Assembly (NCBI RefSeq): GCF_000374145.1
Contig: NZ_KB893654.1
Location: 186,001 to 250,000, forward strand
Source of the DNA: Neomegalonema perideroedes DSM 15528
Lineage (GTDB): Bacteria; Pseudomonadota; Alphaproteobacteria; Rhodobacterales; Rhodobacteraceae
DNA length: 64,000 nucleotides
Direction of reading: 5' to 3'
This document shows, in pieces, positions 15,991 to 24,283 of this stretch (positions are counted from its first letter, which is position 1; the number at the start of each line of letters is the position of its first letter). A program made the translations under genes and the position numbers. The notes below the pieces were generated by a model, which was given only the letters and a program-made list of their open reading frames with translations, had not been told where the DNA came from and searched no databases.

Positions 15991-17120
15991 GTCTCTGGGA
16001 TCGCCTGATGGGCGAATTCGTCGATGTGATCGAGTGGACCGCGGATGACGGCCGCACCATGGTCTGGCGCTTCGAGCGCCATGGCAATGAGATCAAATAC
16101 GGCGCCAAGCTGACCGTCCGCGAGAGCCAGGCGGCGGTCTTCGTCAACGAGGGCCGCATCGCCGACGTCTTCGAGCCGGGCATGTATATGCTCGAAACGA
16201 ACAATCTGCCTTTGCTCTCGACGCTCCAGCATTGGGACCACGGATTCCAGAGCCCCTTCAAGGCCGAGGTCTATTTCGTCAGCCTCAAGCGCTTTGTGAA
16301 TCTGAAATGGGGCACGAAAAACCCCATCATGCTGCGCGATTCCGAATTCGGCCCGGTGCGGCTGCGGGCTTTCGGCACCTATGCGGTGCGGGTCTCGGAT
16401 CCGGCCAAATTCATGACCGAGATCGTCGGCACCGAGGCGCATTTCGAAGTCGGCGAGATCGCCGACAACCTGCGCGATCTGATCGTCTCGCGCTTCGCCA
16501 ACGCCCTCGCCGAGGCCAACGTCCCGGCGCTGGATCTGGCCCGCAATTACGACGACATCGGCGAATTCCTCCGTCAGCGCATCGATCCGCAGATGCAGGA
16601 GGATTACGGCCTCGAACTGACGCAGCTCCTCATCGAAAACGTCTCCTTCCCGCCCGAGGTCGAGAAGGCCCTCGACAAGCGCACCGAGATGGGCGTCATC
16701 GGCGATCTCGACCGCTATAAGCATTACGAGGCGGCGAAGTCTCTGGGCGTGGCGGCGGCCAATCCGGGCGCGGCGGGGGCGGGCATGGGCCTCGTCCTCG
16801 GCGGAGCCTTGGGGCAGGGCGCAGGGGGAATCCTCAATACGCCCGCCCCCGCCGCCGGAGCAGCTTCAGGCGGGGCCGCCCCGCCGCCTCTGCCCGGCGC
16901 GAGCAAGCCCGCGGGCAAGCTCTGGCATGTGGCTCTGAACGGCTCGCCCGCCGGGCCTTACGACGAGCAGCAGGTCCGCGACGCCATCGCGGCGGGGGGC
17001 GTGCCCTCCGACGCGCTGATCTGGAGTCCCGGCATGAGCGAATGGCGCCCCGCCCATGAGGCGCTGAATCTCGGCGGCTCGGCGGCCGATTCGGCCCCGC
17101 CGCCCCTGCCGAAGGGCTGA
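15987..17120 (+). CDS. SPFH-domain protein with C-terminal GYF_2 domain (YdjI-like)
   Basis: 377 residues. Residues about 1-245 form an SPFH/band-7-type domain of the YdjI kind: R-E-S-Q-A-A-V-F-V-N-E-G, then G-M-Y-M-L-E-T-x-N and a conserved F-G-T-Y-A-V-R-V. A Gly/Ala/Pro linker follows, then a GYF_2 domain (about 315-365: W-H-V-A-L-N-G, G-P-Y-D-E-Q-Q-V-R, W-S-P-G-M-S-E-W), which usually binds Pro-rich ligands. Pro-rich tails in the neighbouring proteins are candidate partners, by inference. There is no transmembrane helix. Relatives are often annotated virion core protein. Start by ATGA overlap with the DUF2927 gene. Confidence 0.85.
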   Translation: MSLWDRLMGEFVDVIEWTADDGRTMVWRFERHGNEIKYGAKLTVRESQAAVFVNEGRIADVFEPGMYMLETNNLPLLSTLQHWDHGFQSPFKAEVYFVSLKRFVNLKWGTKNPIMLRDSEFGPVRLRAFGTYAVRVSDPAKFMTEIVGTEAHFEVGEIADNLRDLIVSRFANALAEANVPALDLARNYDDIGEFLRQRIDPQMQEDYGLELTQLLIENVSFPPEVEKALDKRTEMGVIGDLDRYKHYEAAKSLGVAAANPGAAGAGMGLVLGGALGQGAGGILNTPAPAAGAASGGAAPPPLPGASKPAGKLWHVALNGSPAGPYDEQQVRDAIAAGGVPSDALIWSPGMSEWRPAHEALNLGGSAADSAPPPLPKG

Positions 17121-17125
17121 CCGAC

Positions 17126-18373
17126 TTGACCGACCGCGATGGCCGCAAAGGCGCAGGGATCTGGGGCGCGGCGCCGGAGGACGACTTCAATCCTCCTTCG
17201 GGCGCCTCGGAAAGCTTTCCCTGCGCGCAATGCGGCGCGCATCTCGTCTTTCAGCCGGGGACGGACCGCATGGTCTGTCCCCATTGCGGCCATGTGAACT
17301 TCATCGATTCGCGTTCCGGCGAGGCCATCCACGAAGTGGATTTCCGCCGGGCGCTGAAGGATCAGATCTCCTCGACCGAGATCGAGACCACGCAGGTCGT
17401 GGTCTGCGGGAATTGCGGCGCCGCCGTCGAACGCGACGAGCAGGAGCGGGCTTCGGTCTGTCCCTATTGCGCCTCGCCTCTGGTGGGAGATCCGGGGGCC
17501 AACCGCCATTTCAAGCCCAAGGGGCTTCTGCCCTTCGTCCTCAGCGAGCGCGAGGGGCGCAAGGCGCTCGACGCTTGGCTGGGCTCGCGCTGGTTCGCGC
17601 CTTCGGGCCTGCGCCAGTTCGCCCGCGCCGATAAGCGCCTGACCGGCATCTACACCCCTTACTGGACCTTCGACGCCGACACCCAAAGCGAATATACGGG
17701 CCGTCGCGGCGACACCTATTACGTCACCGAGACCTACACCGTGCAGACCAACGACGGCCCCCGCCGTATGACGCGCCAAGTGCCGCGCATCCGCTGGAGC
17801 AACGTGCGCGGGCGGGTGCGGCGCTTCTTCGACGATATTCTGGTGCTGGCCTCGACGGGCCTGCCCAAGACCCACGCCGATCAGCTCGCGCCTTGGGATC
17901 TGCATGCGCTGGTGCCCTATAAGGCCGATTACCTCGCGGGCTTCCGCTCCGAGGCCTATACGGTGGATCTGGAGGAAGGCTTCTCCGAGGCCCGCGCGGT
18001 GATGGATCTGCAGATCCGCCGCGACATCCGCTTCGACATCGGCGGCGATCATCAGCAGATCAATTCGGTGGACACCCAGCTCGGGGCGATCACCTTCAAA
18101 CATATCCTCCTGCCGATCTGGATCGCGGCCTATCGCTATCGCGGCAAGAGCTATCAATTCGTGGTCAACGGCCGCACCGGCGCGGTGCGCGGAGATCGCC
18201 CCTACAGCGCCTGGAAGATCGTCTTCGCCTTTTTGGCGGGGGCGGCGATCATGGCGGCTCTGGCCTATGTGCTGCACGTCAGCGGCGCGCTGGACGACAT
18301 GGTCGGCGGCGCCGTGCCCTCGATCCGCTTCGACACGGGCGGCGGAGGTTTCGGCGGAAGCTGGAATTTCTGA
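17126..18373 (+). CDS. Double zinc-ribbon membrane protein (YdjG-like)
   Basis: 415 residues starting with TTG at 17126; no ATG fits, and GAAGGG lies 9 nt upstream. Two zinc ribbons are clear: C-A-Q-C-G ... C-P-H-C-G (residues about 33-56) and C-G-N-C-G ... C-P-Y-C (about 94-116). A beta-rich middle domain follows (Y-T-P-Y-W-T-F-D-A, L-V-P-Y-K). Near residue 360 there is one transmembrane helix (I-V-F-A-F-L-A-G-A-A-I-M-A), and the end is Gly-rich with W-N-F. In Bacillus, YdjG (zinc ribbon) and YdjI (SPFH) are encoded together, so this is the same partnership. It is the last gene of the operon. Confidence 0.82.
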   Translation: MTDRDGRKGAGIWGAAPEDDFNPPSGASESFPCAQCGAHLVFQPGTDRMVCPHCGHVNFIDSRSGEAIHEVDFRRALKDQISSTEIETTQVVVCGNCGAAVERDEQERASVCPYCASPLVGDPGANRHFKPKGLLPFVLSEREGRKALDAWLGSRWFAPSGLRQFARADKRLTGIYTPYWTFDADTQSEYTGRRGDTYYVTETYTVQTNDGPRRMTRQVPRIRWSNVRGRVRRFFDDILVLASTGLPKTHADQLAPWDLHALVPYKADYLAGFRSEAYTVDLEEGFSEARAVMDLQIRRDIRFDIGGDHQQINSVDTQLGAITFKHILLPIWIAAYRYRGKSYQFVVNGRTGAVRGDRPYSAWKIVFAFLAGAAIMAALAYVLHVSGALDDMVGGAVPSIRFDTGGGGFGGSWNF

Positions 18374-18443
18374 GGCGCGCGGCCGTCTCGCCTGCGCGCA
18401 AGGCTCAGGCGGGGCCTCCTCTCCAAGATCCTCTGAGGTTTTC

Positions 18444-18465
18444 GGCCCCGCCCGAAGGCGGGGCC
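18444..18465. terminator. Bidirectional hairpin between the zinc-ribbon gene and bfr
   Basis: A 9-bp perfect stem GGCCCCGCC/GGCGGGGCC (18444-18452/18457-18465) with a CGAA loop, between convergent genes. On the minus strand it is followed by GAAAACC; there is no long T tract. Confidence 0.6.
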
Positions 18466-18474
18466 GCAGCGGCG

Positions 18475-18972
18475 TCAGCCCTCGCCGCTTTCGGCGGCGT
18501 CGGCGGATTTGGCGTTGAGCTGGCCATAGGCCTGCGCGCCGATCGCGTTATGCAGCTGGATCTGGGTTTCGAGGAAGTCGATATGGCCTTCCTCGTCGAT
18601 CATCAGCTCCTCGAAGAGCTTCATCGACCCGTAATCGCCGACGGAATGCGCGAGATCGCGGCCCTGCTTATAGAGCGCGCGGGCCTCCTGCTCGGCGGCG
18701 AGGTCGCATTCCAGCGTCTCAAGGACGGTCTGGCCGATGCGCAGAGGATCCAGAGTCTGGAGGTTCGGATGGCCTTCGAGGAACAGGATGCGCGCGATGA
18801 ACCGATCCGCGTGGCGCATCTCCTCGATGGATTCCGCCCGCGCCTTATCGGCCAGCTTGCCGTAGCCCCAGTCTTCAAGCAGCCGGTAGTGAAGCCAATA
18901 TTGGCTCACGGCCGTCAATTCGCTGCGGAGCCCCTTGTTCAGGTGCTCGATGACCTTGGCGTCGCCCTTCAT
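18475..18972 (-). CDS. bfr: Bacterioferritin
   Basis: 165 residues, standard length. All ferroxidase ligands are present: Glu18, Glu51, His54, Glu94, Glu127 and His130, and the haem-ligating Met52 is in I-E-E-M-R-H-A-D-R. It forms the 24-subunit iron-storage shell that oxidises Fe(II). The ATG at 18972 has AGGGAG 8 nt upstream, inside the bfd frame. The frame is open further upstream, but that extension lies in bfd. It follows bfd with a 98-nt overlap, so the two are in one transcript, bfd first. Confidence 0.95.
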   Translation of the reverse strand: MKGDAKVIEHLNKGLRSELTAVSQYWLHYRLLEDWGYGKLADKARAESIEEMRHADRFIARILFLEGHPNLQTLDPLRIGQTVLETLECDLAAEQEARALYKQGRDLAHSVGDYGSMKLFEELMIDEEGHIDFLETQIQLHNAIGAQAYGQLNAKSADAAESGEG

Positions 18973-19219
18973 GATGACATTCTCCCTGACGAATCCCGGC
19001 GGCGGCGCAGGGAGCGCCGCCATAGGGGCATTCCGCCCCGCGCGCATGGAGTTCGTCAATGATTTTCATCATCAGGGGACGACAATTCCCGCACCTCGGC
19101 CTTTTGCCGAGATGTTTGTAAACGCCCGCGCAGGTCAGAGACCCGCCGTCGGCGACCGCCGTCTCGACCGCGGATTTGATCGCGCGGTCGTCGATCACGG
19201 CGCAGGAACAGACGATCAT
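18875..19219 (-). CDS. bfd: Bacterioferritin-associated ferredoxin
   Basis: 114 residues. The [2Fe-2S] ligands appear as I-V-C-S-C (Cys4, Cys6) and R-C-G-N-C around residue 45, the BFD-domain layout. Bfd delivers electrons to bacterioferritin haem so stored iron can be released. The core ends near residue 65; the remaining 50 residues, with three extra Cys, are unusual, and the last 32 are encoded in the same DNA as the start of bfr in another frame. Either the tail is a by-product of a stop codon that lies late, or translation through it couples the two genes. Start chosen at M-I-V-C-S-C. Confidence 0.82.
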   Translation of the reverse strand: MIVCSCAVIDDRAIKSAVETAVADGGSLTCAGVYKHLGKRPRCGNCRPLMMKIIDELHARGAECPYGGAPCAAAGIRQGECHHEGRRQGHRAPEQGAPQRIDGREPILASLPAA

Positions 19220-19583
19220 GTCGGCCTCGCCGCGTCTTCGCAGAAGAATCCGCCGGACCGTGACGCCCAAACCGCGCCGGGAAAGGCGGCGGACGTCTTG
19301 CGCAGGGAGAAACGCGTCAGTTTCGGCATCGAACGGATCCTCGGAGGAAGGGCGACCGGAGATCTTGAATTCCGACTCCCTTGCTACGCTATAAACCCGA
19401 GGGAATCAATCAGAAAGTCCGAGGGAAAGAATCGGGATGTCCGGGGAGGGGCCGGACTGAGACGAAGCGCCGCGCCCCGAAGCCTGCTTCGGCCCATGAA
19501 GAAGGCCCCGGAGAAACCTCTCCGGGGCCTTGAAGTCAGGCGACGATTCGCGTCGGAAATCGCTTGTCCTCAGCGCGGGCCGC
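19220..19583. other. 364-nt gap: bfd leader and lolA terminator
   Basis: No gene is supported. The part next to bfd should contain its promoter; I did not find a convincing iron-responsive (Irr or Fur) operator. The distal part holds the strong lolA terminator (listed separately). Confidence 0.5.
19502..19531 (-). terminator. Intrinsic terminator of lolA
   Basis: A 12-bp perfect stem, AAGGCCCCGGAG (19502-19513) with CTCCGGGGCCTT (19520-19531), 6-nt loop. It is downstream of the minus-strand lolA, and the minus strand continues with CTTCTTC. Confidence 0.8.
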
Positions 19584-20195
19584 TCAGCGGAAATTCGGAT
19601 CCTCGATCACGAATTTCGCCGGCTCGATGGCCATGCCGCGCTGCACGTTGTTCATGCTGATGGTGCTGGTCTTGCCCTGAGGATCGACCACGATCCATTG
19701 CTGAAGCTCGATGGGATTGGTCGAGAAGATCATGGTCACCGAGCCGTCGCCGGGGCGCTGAGGATCCACGGCGGTCACGCGCAGGATGCCGGGGCCGCGC
19801 TGCACGTCGCGCACCGCGCCCTCGGAGGTCAGATTGACGTTCTCGCGCAGCAGCAGCGCCAGAGGCGTCGAGTTCAGCGGCAGGCGGTCGAGGGTCTTGG
19901 CGCGGCGGTTGATCACCGCGGCCCAGACGCCGTCGGCCACCACCAGCGTCGGATAGGGCTCGTCATATTCGAAGCGCAGACGCCCCGGACGACGCAGATA
20001 GAAATTCCCCTGCGCCACGCGTCCGTCGGAGGATTGCTGCGTGAAGCGGCCCTGCATGGTCGTGACGCTGTTGAGATAGGCGCTCAGCTGCGCCAGCGTC
20101 TCGGGATCGCGGTTCTGCGCGAGGGCGGAGGAGGAGGGCAGGGCGCCCAGCGCGACGGCGGCGGCTCCCATCATCAAAAGATCGCGACGTGTCAT
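19584..20195 (-). CDS. lolA: Outer-membrane lipoprotein carrier protein LolA
   Basis: 203 residues. Signal peptide T-R-R-D-L-L-M-M-G-A-A-A-V, cleaved near A-L-A-Q. The mature part is a LolA half-barrel: M-Q-G-R-F-T-Q, then G-x-F-Y-L-R-R-P-G-R-L-R-F-E-Y and a conserved W. LolA ferries lipoproteins across the periplasm from LolCDE to the outer membrane. It lies 129 nt downstream of ftsK, the usual alphaproteobacterial order. The start is at the Met before the twin-Arg; a longer frame lacks signal-peptide logic. Confidence 0.9.
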   Translation of the reverse strand: MTRRDLLMMGAAAVALGALPSSSALAQNRDPETLAQLSAYLNSVTTMQGRFTQQSSDGRVAQGNFYLRRPGRLRFEYDEPYPTLVVADGVWAAVINRRAKTLDRLPLNSTPLALLLRENVNLTSEGAVRDVQRGPGILRVTAVDPQRPGDGSVTMIFSTNPIELQQWIVVDPQGKTSTISMNNVQRGMAIEPAKFVIEDPNFR

Positions 20196-20324
20196 CAAGC
20201 CAATCTCTGTCTTTAAGGGGGGCGCGGAGGCGCCGCGGAAAGGATTCGCAGGCTTCTGAGGCGGCAATATGGCCGCTCATGCGCCGCGAAGGAAGAGGCG
20301 CGGAGGAAAGCGGACGGAGAAGGA

Positions 20325-22760
20325 TCACTCCTCCGCGATCAGCACCTCGCGTTTGCCGACGTTGTTGGGCGGACCCACCACGCCGTTGTCCTCCATCATG
20401 TCGACGATGCGGGCGGCGCGGTTATAGCCGATGGCCAGCTTGCGCTGGATGTAGCTGGTCGAGACCTTGCGGTCGCGCGCCACGATGGCCACCGCCTGAC
20501 GATAAAGCTCGTCCTCGCCGTCGCCCGCCTCGCCGCCGAAGAGCGCGTCGCCTTCCTCCTCCTCGCCGGGGGCGGCGAGGTCGATGTATTCGGGCGGGCC
20601 GAGATCGCGCAGATATTGGACCGCCGCCGTGACCTCCTCGTCCTTGACGAAGGGGCCGTGCAGGCGCTGCACGCGTCCGCCGCCGCTCATATACAGCATG
20701 TCGCCCTGACCAAGCAGCTGCTCGGCGCCCTGCTCGCCGAGGATGGTGCGGCTGTCGATCTTCGAGGTGACCTGAAAGCTGATGCGGGTGGGGAAATTGG
20801 CCTTGATGGTGCCGGTGATGACGTCCACCGAGGGGCGCTGGGTCGCCATGACCAGATGAATCCCCGAGGCGCGCGCCATCTGCGCGAGGCGCTGCACGCA
20901 ATGCTCGACCTCTTTGCCCGCCACGAGCATGAGATCCGCCATTTCGTCCACCACCACCACGATCAGCGGCAGACGCTCCAGCAAGGGGGCTTCGGTCTCG
21001 CCGGGGGGGATCTCCGGCGCGCGCAGAGGCGAGCCGGTGGCCTCGGCGGCGGCGACCCGCGCGTTATAGCCCCCGAGATTGCGCACCCCGAGGCTGGAGA
21101 GCAGCCGATACCGCCGCTCCATCTCGCGCACGACCCATTTCAGCGCCGAGACCGCCTTGCGCGGATCGGTCACCACCGGGGCGAGGAGATGGGGGATTCC
21201 GTCATAGACCGAAAGCTCAAGCACCTTCGGATCGATCATGATGAAGCGGCAGTCGCGGGGCGAAAGCCGATAGAGCAGCGAGAGGATCATGGTGTTGATC
21301 GCCACCGACTTGCCCGAGCCGGTGGTGCCCGCGATCAGCAAGTGAGGCATCTTCGCGAGATCGGCCGCCATGGGCTCGCCGCCGATGGTCTTGCCGAGCG
21401 CCAGAGCGAGCGCGTAATCCGCATGGACGAAAGCGGAGCTTTCGAACATCTCGCGCAGCAGCACCTTTTCGCGGGTCTGGTTGGGCAGCTCCACGCCGAT
21501 GGCGTTGCGGCCCTGAACCACCGCCACCCGCGCCGAAGCGGCGGTCATGGAGCGGGCGATGTCGTCGGCCAGAGCCACCACGCGGGCGGCCTTCAGGCCG
21601 GGGGCGGGCTCCAGCTCATGCAGCGTGACCACCGGGCCGGGCCGCGACTCCACGATGCGGCCCTTGACGCCGTATTCCTCCAGAACCTGCGTCAGACGGT
21701 CGGCCTGATCCCGCAAGGCGAGGGGAGAAGTCTGCGTCGGGCGGTCGGAAGGCGCGGTCAGCAGGTTCAGGGGCGGCGGCGCGTAGCCGCCGGAGAGTCC
21801 GGAGGCGGGGGAGGGGGTCTTGCGCGTCAGGCTGCGCTTGACCTTGGGCGGCGGCGTGGTGGTGGCGCCCAGCACGCCTTCCGGAGCGCCCCGGCGCGCG
21901 GACACGGCCTCCTCCACCTTGGAGGCCGCCGCGCCGAGCAGCGCCCCAAGGGCGCCGACGCCCGTCCCCACCGCGCCCAGCGCGGGCGCGGCGGCCTCGC
22001 GGGCTTTGGAGGGGCGGGCGGGAGCGGCCTCGGCCTTCGGCGGCTCCGCGGATTTGGCGGCGGGTTTGACGGGAGATTTCGCCGGGCCCTGAGGCGCGGG
22101 AGAAGCGGGCGCGAAACGCGCAGGCGCGGCCTCGGGCGGCGTCGCGCGCAGCTTGCCGCGGGCGAGGTCGCGCCATGAGGCCCGCCAGTCGGCCCGCGTC
22201 ACGCCGAAGCCGTAGAGGAAGGCGAAGCAGGCCAGAAGCCCCATCAGCATCCCCGGCAGCATATAGGGCGAACCCCAGCCCAAAGAGGCCAGAAGCTGCG
22301 CGAAGGGCGTCACCACGATGTCGCCGAGGCGCCCGCCGAAGCCGGGCGTCGTCGCCTTGGGATAGGCGCTGAGGAAGCCCGTCAGCGGCAGGACCGCCAG
22401 ACTCGCCGCCAGAATCCGCGGCGGCGACATCCAGCGCAGCCGGCCCCGCCAGAGATTGACCGCCCAGATCGTCAGGGCGGCGGGCGGCGCCCAAGCCGCC
22501 GTGCCGAGATAAAAGCGCAGCATGTCCGAGATATTGGCGCCGCTCGCGCCCAGCCAGTTGCGCGGCTCCCAGCTGACGGCCCGCCGCCAGCTCGGATCGC
22601 TCGGATTATGGCTCCAGAGCGCCAGCGCCAGCCAGAGCGCCGCCGCCAGCAAAGGCAGCGCCAGAAGCCGCAGACTCCAGCGCCCGACCGCCGCGCCCAG
22701 AGCGCGCGGCGGTCCGGAGGGCCGGAGGCTGTGGGGGGGAAGATCCGTCGCGGAGGTCAT
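20325..22760 (-). CDS. ftsK: DNA translocase FtsK
   Basis: 811 residues. Four transmembrane helices lie in the first 210 residues, then a Pro/Ala linker (about 220-340), then the RecA-type motor with Walker A G-T-T-G-S-G-K-S, Walker B I-V-V-V-V-D-E-M-A-D-L, and the gamma winged-helix domain at the end (Y-I-Q-R-K-L-A-I-G-Y-N-R-A-A-R). FtsK anchors to the division septum and pumps chromosome ends toward dif for XerCD recombination. The ATG at 22760 is preferred to a TTG four codons upstream. Length is normal for alphaproteobacteria. Confidence 0.96.
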   Translation of the reverse strand: MTSATDLPPHSLRPSGPPRALGAAVGRWSLRLLALPLLAAALWLALALWSHNPSDPSWRRAVSWEPRNWLGASGANISDMLRFYLGTAAWAPPAALTIWAVNLWRGRLRWMSPPRILAASLAVLPLTGFLSAYPKATTPGFGGRLGDIVVTPFAQLLASLGWGSPYMLPGMLMGLLACFAFLYGFGVTRADWRASWRDLARGKLRATPPEAAPARFAPASPAPQGPAKSPVKPAAKSAEPPKAEAAPARPSKAREAAAPALGAVGTGVGALGALLGAAASKVEEAVSARRGAPEGVLGATTTPPPKVKRSLTRKTPSPASGLSGGYAPPPLNLLTAPSDRPTQTSPLALRDQADRLTQVLEEYGVKGRIVESRPGPVVTLHELEPAPGLKAARVVALADDIARSMTAASARVAVVQGRNAIGVELPNQTREKVLLREMFESSAFVHADYALALALGKTIGGEPMAADLAKMPHLLIAGTTGSGKSVAINTMILSLLYRLSPRDCRFIMIDPKVLELSVYDGIPHLLAPVVTDPRKAVSALKWVVREMERRYRLLSSLGVRNLGGYNARVAAAEATGSPLRAPEIPPGETEAPLLERLPLIVVVVDEMADLMLVAGKEVEHCVQRLAQMARASGIHLVMATQRPSVDVITGTIKANFPTRISFQVTSKIDSRTILGEQGAEQLLGQGDMLYMSGGGRVQRLHGPFVKDEEVTAAVQYLRDLGPPEYIDLAAPGEEEEGDALFGGEAGDGEDELYRQAVAIVARDRKVSTSYIQRKLAIGYNRAARIVDMMEDNGVVGPPNNVGKREVLIAEE

Positions 22761-22853
22761 GGCTCGTCTCAATCCTTGGTCGTTTTTTGATTATGGTCGT
22801 CGTTTCGGCTTTACGCCCGGTCGGGGGCGCCCGGTCGGGGCGCCCGCCTTCGC

Positions 22854-24098
22854 TCATGCGCCCGGATGGGCGCGCATCTCCTCGCGCAGGATCTCCAGCC
22901 CGCGCCGCGTGGAATCGAGATCCTCCACCAGCGCGACCCGCAGATAAGGCGCCCCCGGATTGCCTTTCGGCCCGCCCAGCGCCCCGTCGGAATCCCGCGC
23001 CAGATAGGCGCCGGGCAAAACCCGCAGGCCATGCTCGCGCCAGAGCCGCAAGGCCGAATCCTCGCCCTCCTTCACGCGCAGCCAGAGGAAAAATCCGCCC
23101 TCGGGACGCGCATAACCGGGAAGATTGGCGAGAATTTGATCCGCGAGGTCGAATTTCTCCCGATACAGCGCCCGATTCGCCTCGACATGGGCCTCGTCGC
23201 GCCATGCGGCGGCCCCCGCCAGAGCCAAAGGCGTCGGGACGGTCGCGCCGCCGTAAGACCTCAGCCGCGCCATCTCGGCGATCAGCTTCGCGCCCCCCGC
23301 GACGAATCCCATCCGCAGCCCCGGCAGATTGGAGCGCTTGGACAGCGAATGGAAAACCAAAAGATTCTCGGATCCGCCGCCCGCCGCCGCGACCTCCAAA
23401 GCGCCCGTGGGCGGCGCGCGGTCGTAGATCTCGGAATAACATTCGTCGGCGGCCAGAATCGCCCCCGTCCGCGCGGCGCGGGCCAGAAGATCGGTCAGAT
23501 AGGCCCGCGAGGCCGTCGCGCCCTGAGGATTGGCCGGGGAGCAGAGATAAATGAAGGCCGTCCGATCCCAGATCTCGGCGGGGAGGCTCGCGTAATCGGG
23601 CAGATGCCCCGTTTCGGCGGTCGCCGGGACGAAGATGGGCTCGGCGCCCGAAGCGGCCGCCGCCGCCGCGTAGCATTGATAAAAGGGATTGGGCAGCAGC
23701 ACCGCCGGAGTCTTCCCGTTCTTGCGCCCGGGAACCAGCGCCAGAGCCGCCATGAACAGCCCCTCGCGGGTGCCGCTCAGCGCCAGAACCTGCTTTTGCG
23801 GATCGACGAAGCCGGGCGGCAGATCGAAGCGGCGGATCAGCCAATCGGCGGCGGCCTGACGATAGCTCAAGGGGCCCTCGGTCGGCGGATAGCGCCCGAA
23901 TCCCGCCGATTCGCGGGCGATGATCTCCGGGACGAAGGCGGGCGGCGCATGGCGCGGCTCGCCGATGGTCATGACCAGCTCCGGCCCTCCGGGCTCCACG
24001 CCGCCGAGCAGGCTCCGCAACCGGGCGAAGGGGTAGGGCGGCAGGGTCGCGAAGCGATTGAGCGCCTCAGCAGGCGCGACGGCGGCGGAGAGGGTCAT
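22854..24098 (-). CDS. PLP-dependent class I/II aminotransferase, probably succinyldiaminopimelate aminotransferase
   Basis: 414 residues with fold-type I features: the PLP-Lys in S-L-S-K-R-S-N-L-P-G-L-R-M-G-F, the cofactor Asp region A-A-D-E-C-Y-S-E-I-Y, S-P-A-N-P-Q-G, and the carboxylate Arg near the end (Y-L-R-V-A-L). The K-R-S-N-L-P-G-L-R pattern is typical of DapC-like enzymes, which transfer an amino group in lysine/diaminopimelate synthesis. A dapE gene lies 7.7 kb away. It sits 93 nt before ftsK, as in many Rhodobacterales. Exact substrate is inferred. Confidence 0.85.
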   Translation of the reverse strand: MTLSAAVAPAEALNRFATLPPYPFARLRSLLGGVEPGGPELVMTIGEPRHAPPAFVPEIIARESAGFGRYPPTEGPLSYRQAAADWLIRRFDLPPGFVDPQKQVLALSGTREGLFMAALALVPGRKNGKTPAVLLPNPFYQCYAAAAAASGAEPIFVPATAETGHLPDYASLPAEIWDRTAFIYLCSPANPQGATASRAYLTDLLARAARTGAILAADECYSEIYDRAPPTGALEVAAAGGGSENLLVFHSLSKRSNLPGLRMGFVAGGAKLIAEMARLRSYGGATVPTPLALAGAAAWRDEAHVEANRALYREKFDLADQILANLPGYARPEGGFFLWLRVKEGEDSALRLWREHGLRVLPGAYLARDSDGALGGPKGNPGAPYLRVALVEDLDSTRRGLEILREEMRAHPGA

Positions 24099-24283
24099 GC
24101 GGAGGCCTCGGGCGGGCGCGGCCGAGAGATGGCGCGCCGCTTCAAGATAACCCGACAGCGCAGGATTTTTAAACCCTTATCCGCCCTGCGACGCCGAGTC
24201 CGGAGGGCGCAAAGGGCGAGAACTCTGGCCCTTCGCCGCGCGGAGGGCTAGATTGGGCGCGAGGCGCGGAGCAAGGAGATCCC

